Positions 6,929 through 10,907 of a DNA stretch of 10,907 nt are shown one piece after another. Numbering within the stretch: position 1 is the first letter of the stretch; every line of letters begins with the position of its first letter. Source of the stretch: an uncultured Porticoccus sp. GTDB taxonomy: Bacteria; Pseudomonadota; Gammaproteobacteria; Pseudomonadales; Porticoccaceae. The translations under genes and the position numbers were made by a program. Location of the stretch: contig CATLZI010000053.1 of NCBI GenBank assembly GCA_950063125.1, positions 1 through 10,907 on the forward strand. Reading direction: 5' to 3'. Under the pieces are notes generated by a model that saw only the letters and a program-made list of their open reading frames with translations, made no database searches and had not been told where the DNA came from.

Positions 6929-8356
6929 CTAACGAATGATTTTGATCCACTCGCCGGGCTTCGGTTCCCCAACCGGGTAATAATTATTGATGATGCGCAA
7001 CTCATCCTCCCCGTACTGCCCCAGTTTCAGGTGTTGGGCCAGCAGGGCAAACGTGCTGTTTTTGGTGGCTTTTACGTAGTGAATATTCTTTGTTTCAGTG
7101 GCCTGCAGGCTGCGTTTTGAGACGGGTCGAAAGCTGCCAATAATGTCCATGAATTGCCGGTTGCCCAGTGACTGGTCGGCACGGGGCTCCAGTGTTCCCC
7201 GGAAGACAAAGGCGTGGTAACCGTAGTAGATCACCGCCAGTCTTTGGTCCGGTTGTCCCTGTGTGCCCGGTATCAGGCCGGTATGACCCTGAAGGCGGAA
7301 CTGGGTGAGGGGCTCAGACTGTTTGAGCAGGGTAATCCCCAGCTGTTGTTTGATGAACCGGTCCGGGCTGGCTCTGGTGCGATTCATCGCCGTTACCGCG
7401 AGTTTGGCATTGCCGGAGTCGTTGCGGGCGTTGACCAGTGGCGATTGTTCGCTGAATTGCCAGTCTTTGGGGAAATACATCATAAAGGCCAGCTCTTCAT
7501 TCAGGTAGGCGTTCTCCGGCAGTCGTCGCGTTGCAACATTTTCACCCCAGACCATGCCATCAGTGGCAATACGAAAGGGCGTGACATTGTGTTCAACCTT
7601 CATGCCATTCGGCATCGATCCTGCGTTGCTGACCACTTCCCGCAGTCTCTGATCATTCCGGGGATGGGTGGCAAACAGGCCGTGGTAGGTTTGTGGTTCC
7701 CGGCCCGACTCCAGGGCACGTTTTTTTTCCAGCCGTTCGTGATCTTTCAGCATGGTGATCACCTCAATCATGGCCTGGGGGTCATAACCGGACTTGTACA
7801 GGTAGCGGCTACCGATTTCATCAGCTTCAAGCTCCATATCCCGCCCGTAACCACTGACCATGGACGCGCCCCACATTGCACTGGCCTGCCCCACTTCCAT
7901 ACTCCGGGTGAGAATGGCGAGCAGTCCCGCAACGAATTTTGAGCCGGTCTGGGCCCGCTTCTGGCGAGCGTGATGTCCGGCGGTGACGTGGCCGATTTCA
8001 TGGGCCAGCACGGCTGCCAGCTGGGCTTCGGAGTTGAGGTAGCCAATCAGGCCGCGGTGGATATAAATATAGCCGTCCGGCAGGGCAAATGCATTGATAT
8101 CGGGGTTGTCGATGACGGTGAACGTGAATGACTCCCCGGCCTGATCCGAGTGGCGGACAATGCGCTGACCAATCTGGTCGACATAGTCAGCCAGTTTGCC
8201 CTCCACCAGTGGCATATTGGCGATGATCTCGCTGTGCATTTCCTCGGGCGTTTCCGGGGGCTTGCCCGCAGCCATCGCAGCGCAACAGCAACTCAGCAGT
8301 GCTATCAACAGCAGCACTCGGTATTGCGGTAAACCCTGTGGCATGGCAAAGATCAC
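6929..8356 (-). CDS. Exported M48 family zinc metalloprotease with LysM-like C-terminus
   Basis: A 475-residue BepA/YfgC-type peptidase. Residues 10-30 are a hydrophobic export signal; either signal peptidase I cuts after Ala27-Met28-Ala29, or LLSC (20-23) serves as an imperfect lipobox. The catalytic motif HEIGH (119-123) supplies two zinc ligands and Glu120. ELEADEIG (175-182) gives the third ligand, Glu175, and FATHPRNDQR (228-237) holds the conserved His231. Instead of BepA's TPR region there is a mixed domain and a LysM-like tail (about 425-475), including LRIINNYYPVGEPKPGEWIKII. It should act in the periplasm, probably on misassembled envelope proteins. The GTG start overlaps the upstream stop as GTGA; an ATG four codons in is possible. 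Confidence 0.93.
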   Translation of the reverse strand: MIFAMPQGLPQYRVLLLIALLSCCCAAMAAGKPPETPEEMHSEIIANMPLVEGKLADYVDQIGQRIVRHSDQAGESFTFTVIDNPDINAFALPDGYIYIHRGLIGYLNSEAQLAAVLAHEIGHVTAGHHARQKRAQTGSKFVAGLLAILTRSMEVGQASAMWGASMVSGYGRDMELEADEIGSRYLYKSGYDPQAMIEVITMLKDHERLEKKRALESGREPQTYHGLFATHPRNDQRLREVVSNAGSMPNGMKVEHNVTPFRIATDGMVWGENVATRRLPENAYLNEELAFMMYFPKDWQFSEQSPLVNARNDSGNAKLAVTAMNRTRASPDRFIKQQLGITLLKQSEPLTQFRLQGHTGLIPGTQGQPDQRLAVIYYGYHAFVFRGTLEPRADQSLGNRQFMDIIGSFRPVSKRSLQATETKNIHYVKATKNSTFALLAQHLKLGQYGEDELRIINNYYPVGEPKPGEWIKIIR

Positions 8357-9027
8357 GGGCTGCCAGGACCCGCCGGGGCAAAAAAGCTCTGGAGTCGGGT
8401 GCCGATCCCTTCGCAGGCCTCACCCTGAACCCTGGCGATAAAGGGGATTGGTGCACCCACCGCCAGCAAATACGATGAACCCTTGCTGTCTACCTGCACC
8501 CGCCCCTTTTCTCCCAGTTTGCCGAGGTCCCAGATAATCGCTTCATAATTGGCGGCCTTGTCCCAAGAGGAAAAACCAAAGCAGCCACCGCCCCCGGGGG
8601 CGACAGCGCAGCTGATGGCACCACTTTTTTCTGTGGTCTCGATATTGCCGTCCACCCAGATCATGTAGCGAATACCCAGTTCGCGAACCCGCTTGCCGAT
8701 CAGTGGATCCTCCAGCATGCCACCCATACGTTTTAGCCCGAGTGGTGCCATGCGCGGTTCAAACCAGGGGTAGAAACTGTCGAGAAACTGTTGCTCCGGC
8801 ATGACTGACAACTGCCCCCGAGTGGCGAGTTTGTTACCGATACAGTTGATGAAGTCCGGATCGGTTTCATAGGCGCCGCTGTGTCGTCGCCCGACCACCA
8901 CCACTTTCTCGTCGCTATTCAGCGGCAACAGGGTACTGGATGGACGAAATTCGTCGACCCGGGTGGACGTGCCACAGGCACTGGTCGCGAGCATGCACAA
9001 CAGGAGCCATGGGAGCGCACCTCTCAC
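8353..9027 (-). CDS. Putative lipoprotein, unknown family
   Basis: A 224-residue product I cannot assign to a named family. From the GTG at 9027 it opens with a compact lipoprotein signal (MRGALPWLLLCMLATSAC), with the lipidated cysteine at residue 18 in TSAC. A longer frame back to 9078 would add 17 charged residues before the signal, so I prefer the GTG, which has GAGG 8 nt upstream and overlaps the previous stop as GTGA. Four other cysteines (62, 140, 149, 205) could form two disulfides in the periplasm. A glycine-rich patch APGGGGCFGF (143-152) lies next to one pair. The +2 residue is glycine, so outer-membrane sorting is expected. The stop overlaps the M48 start, indicating translational coupling and a shared process. 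Confidence 0.82.
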   Translation of the reverse strand: MRGALPWLLLCMLATSACGTSTRVDEFRPSSTLLPLNSDEKVVVVGRRHSGAYETDPDFINCIGNKLATRGQLSVMPEQQFLDSFYPWFEPRMAPLGLKRMGGMLEDPLIGKRVRELGIRYMIWVDGNIETTEKSGAISCAVAPGGGGCFGFSSWDKAANYEAIIWDLGKLGEKGRVQVDSKGSSYLLAVGAPIPFIARVQGEACEGIGTRLQSFFAPAGPGSP

Positions 9028-9704
9028 CGTTCTGTCCTCTGGCTCAATTTGGCGGGCGCTTGACGGTTGGCCAGCCACTGGCGAATTTCCGGTATTTGCT
9101 GAAAGCCGGTCAACAGCCGTGCCCCCGCATCTCGCAGGGCCATCACGGTGGCCTGATTGAGTGCCTCTTCATCCGACTTGAGGAAGCGGCTCTGGGTTTT
9201 ACCATAGGCGCTCATCATCCAGTCTGCGACAGGCTGGCCATTGCCGTCGTAGACTTTCAGGTTGTATTTCAGCCACACCTCGTAGACGTTCAACTGGGTC
9301 TCCATGGGTGTGGCCAGCTGTACTTCTGTGATTTCGGGTACGATCATCAAATCCAGGGTGTTCTGGCCGGTGGGCAGGGTTTTCAGGGTCGCGCTGCTCT
9401 GAAACATATCGGTGAACACCCGATTGAAGAGTTGTACCTGGGATTCCCCCAATGCCATGGTGACCGGTTGCCGGTTATCTTTCTCACTGGTAAAACGATA
9501 ACTGTTGAAGCTGTCATTGAGAACCAGGCCCACGCTGAGGGGCTGTCGGGCAACCAGCGCGGAGGGGTAATCACCATTGACCGTGACATTGGTGCTGCAA
9601 CCGATCAACAGGGTGATTACCGCGACAATTGGCAGTAGACGCAGATGGCTCAGTAGCTGCGAAGTCCGGCAATACGCATTAATTGACACTTGGGGTTTGG
9701 TCAT
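9024..9704 (-). CDS. Putative outer-membrane lipoprotein, unknown family
   Basis: A 226-residue protein with a basic N-terminus, a hydrophobic stretch at 22-35 and a perfect lipobox LIGC (33-36). The mature protein starts CSTNVTVNGDYPS, and serine at +2 predicts transfer to the outer membrane by Lol. The body alternates beta-like segments (PLSVGLVLNDSF, DLMIVPEITEVQL, VWLKYNLKVYDGNG) with a helix around FNRVFTDMF and a helical C-terminus. This broadly recalls YajG- or DUF330-type auxiliary lipoproteins, but I cannot confirm a family. The ATG lies 3 nt after the stop of the VWA gene, and the TGA overlaps the GTG of the next lipoprotein gene. It probably anchors or scaffolds the operon's envelope complex. 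Confidence 0.82.
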   Translation of the reverse strand: MTKPQVSINAYCRTSQLLSHLRLLPIVAVITLLIGCSTNVTVNGDYPSALVARQPLSVGLVLNDSFNSYRFTSEKDNRQPVTMALGESQVQLFNRVFTDMFQSSATLKTLPTGQNTLDLMIVPEITEVQLATPMETQLNVYEVWLKYNLKVYDGNGQPVADWMMSAYGKTQSRFLKSDEEALNQATVMALRDAGARLLTGFQQIPEIRQWLANRQAPAKLSQRTER

Positions 9705-9707
9705 AGA

Positions 9708-10715
9708 TCACTCAGGTTTGAGGCCGTTCAGCCCGACAAAAGTTCCTCCGTTACGATAGCTCAGGTCGCGCATCAGCGCAGCAAATCTCGACGCCGTCTG
9801 CAGATTGCCACCCTTGACCATGAAATGTACCGGGAAACCGATCGTATGGATACGAACCAGTTGCTGTCCACTGCGCCCCTCCCGGTTGATTTTCTCGACA
9901 CTGCTCAGGACCTCCGCTATGGACTGCCCGGTGAAATCGTCACCCAGCACATAGAGACTGATCTTCCGGTCCGGCGCATAGAACCGGCGAATCGCATGCT
10001 GCACGCCCTCCACCGGGCTAGAGTTGCTGAAGGGCGTCCAGCTGGCCAGCCGGTCGATAATCGCCTTGCGCCGGGCCGGTGTGTCGGGAATCCATTTGTC
10101 GCGATAGGTGGAGAACATGTAGCCCCCCATGTCGTTCATCACCTGGATGCCTTTTACCCTCGGATAGATATTGAGAATGTTGATCATTTCCTGGCGCAGT
10201 CGTGGCCAGGCAAAATTGAACATGCTGCCAGAGGTGTCGATGATGAAAACGATGTATTCGCTGTCCACCGGTATACCGCCAATCAATGATCGTTTATCGG
10301 GCGTCTGTCGGGCTTTTAAGCGTGCCATTTCCTCCGTAAGCACCTGCAGGGCCAGTGTCAGCTTATCCTGTTCGGTGGTATCCGATTGTGCCACGGCATC
10401 CCGCTGTCGGCGAACGCTGGCCAGCTCGGACTGCAACCGGGCGATGCGTTGGCGAATATCGGAGAGTTGTTCCTCCTTGGATAGCAGATCGCGATTCAAA
10501 ATGCGGGCTTCTCCGCGTATCTCGAAGACCTGCTGCTGTAATTCGGCCACGCTGCCTTCCGCCGGTTGCACCGAGTCCTCAAAAGCCGTCGAGTCGACGG
10601 TTTTGGCGATCAGCAATAACAGCACAATCGCGCCGAACCCGCAGCTGATGACATCCAGGAAGGAAATGCTGATCTCGGCTGTATTACCCCGCTCTTTGCG
10701 CCGGCGGATACTCAT
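9708..10715 (-). CDS. Membrane-anchored VWA domain protein with ExbD/TolR-like N-terminal helix
   Basis: A 335-residue protein with a short basic cytoplasmic N-terminus, one membrane helix (about 18-37), a coiled coil (about 54-138) and a periplasmic von Willebrand A domain (about 152-330). The MIDAS metal site is visible: DTSGS (160-164), a serine-rich second loop NSSPVEG (231-237) and LGDDFTG (257-263) for the third. The segment EISISFLDVISCG aligns by eye with the EINVTPFIDVM region of ExbD, placing Asp21 at the position of the proton-conducting aspartate of ExbD/TolR/MotB. This suggests work with an ExbB/MotA-type channel, not seen in the window. The ATG has GAGGGA about 8 nt upstream and overlaps the previous gene as ATGA. 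Confidence 0.88.
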   Translation of the reverse strand: MSIRRRKERGNTAEISISFLDVISCGFGAIVLLLLIAKTVDSTAFEDSVQPAEGSVAELQQQVFEIRGEARILNRDLLSKEEQLSDIRQRIARLQSELASVRRQRDAVAQSDTTEQDKLTLALQVLTEEMARLKARQTPDKRSLIGGIPVDSEYIVFIIDTSGSMFNFAWPRLRQEMINILNIYPRVKGIQVMNDMGGYMFSTYRDKWIPDTPARRKAIIDRLASWTPFSNSSPVEGVQHAIRRFYAPDRKISLYVLGDDFTGQSIAEVLSSVEKINREGRSGQQLVRIHTIGFPVHFMVKGGNLQTASRFAALMRDLSYRNGGTFVGLNGLKPE

Positions 10716-10907
10716 GGCCAGTCCCTCGAAGGGCTCATGAAAGAGCCCTGGCTGGACAGGGCCAGTTGCCAGAAACTGGCAGCCGCCATGGGGTCACCTT
10801 CCATCGGAAACAGCAGAATATTGACCGGCAGGCGACGGGGTAACATCTGTGTGGCCTCGGCAAACAGCTTCAGGCGATCCCGCCCAGTGATGGTTTTGAA
10901 CCCCGAG
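10712..10907 (-). CDS. C-terminus of a probable VWA domain protein (partial)
   Basis: Only the last 64 codons lie in the window; the gene continues past the right edge. The frame ends in TGA overlapping the ATG of the next gene (ATGA). The segment includes GFKTITGRDRLKLFAEA, RLPVNILLFPMEGDP, ASFWQLALSSQGSF and the tail SPSRDWP. The order hydrophobic strand, FP, small spacer, A..F..LA, G-[ST]-F also occurs at the end of the neighbouring VWA protein (IHTIGFPV, SRFAALMRD, NGGTFVGLN). I therefore infer a second VWA protein, probably a tandem paralogue. The reading frame is certain from the context; the family call is an inference from a short segment. Confidence 0.72.
   Translation of the reverse strand, partial: SGFKTITGRDRLKLFAEATQMLPRRLPVNILLFPMEGDPMAAASFWQLALSSQGSFMSPSRDWP

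Noticed and set aside
7214..7942. 242-codon frame on the + strand opposite the M48 protease gene
   Set aside because: Antisense to a protein with an intact HEIGH motif and third zinc ligand; no ribosome binding site or family signature.
10768..10782. Perfect 6-bp hairpin TGCCAG-AAA-CTGGCA
   Set aside because: It lies within the coding end of the partial VWA gene, is short, and has no T run; likely chance.

Overview
The window looks like chromosomal DNA from a gammaproteobacterium of the Pseudomonadales/Cellvibrionales/Oceanospirillales type. This rests on a divergent comF | bioBF..D locus, a BirA-type operator, a short DUF3094-like membrane protein gene after bioD, and moderately GC-rich codon use. 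The exact genus cannot be read from the sequence. There are no rRNA or tRNA genes, transposases, CRISPR arrays or prophage genes.

Left third (76-4243): comF reads leftward. The biotin genes bioB, bioF and bioD read rightward, followed by a 62-residue membrane protein. The comF/bioB gap holds a clear BirA operator (TTGTTAACC-N14-GGTTGACAG) whose right arm contains the -35 box of a bioB promoter. bioH and bioC, usually found between bioF and bioD in pseudomonads, are absent; only 92 nt separate bioF from bioD. The rightward block ends in a convergent overlap, where the stop codons of the membrane protein and of the EVE-domain gene share the bases TTAA.

Middle (4240-6412): three separately spaced leftward genes encode an EVE-domain protein, a zinc-independent NADPH-dependent alkenal/quinone reductase of the CurA/LTB4DH group, and a DUF3237 protein. 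Upstream of the DUF3237 gene, about 250 nt without a gene carries three inverted repeats.

Right 40% (6661-10907): a tightly packed leftward gene set that continues past the window edge. In transcription order it holds the C-terminus of a probable VWA protein; a second VWA protein whose N-terminal membrane helix resembles ExbD/TolR and keeps their conserved aspartate; two lipoproteins of no family I recognise; an exported M48 metalloprotease with a LysM-like tail; and a 62-codon gene with a near-perfect ribosome binding site. The first four junctions are ATGA, a 3-nt spacer, GTGA and GTGA, so the genes are almost certainly co-expressed. All five longer products are predicted to lie in the membrane or periplasm. 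My inference is a proton-motive-force-linked envelope machine: an ExbB/MotA-type channel, expected upstream outside the window, driving VWA proteins that act with lipoproteins and a protease. This is the best candidate in the window for an undescribed system.
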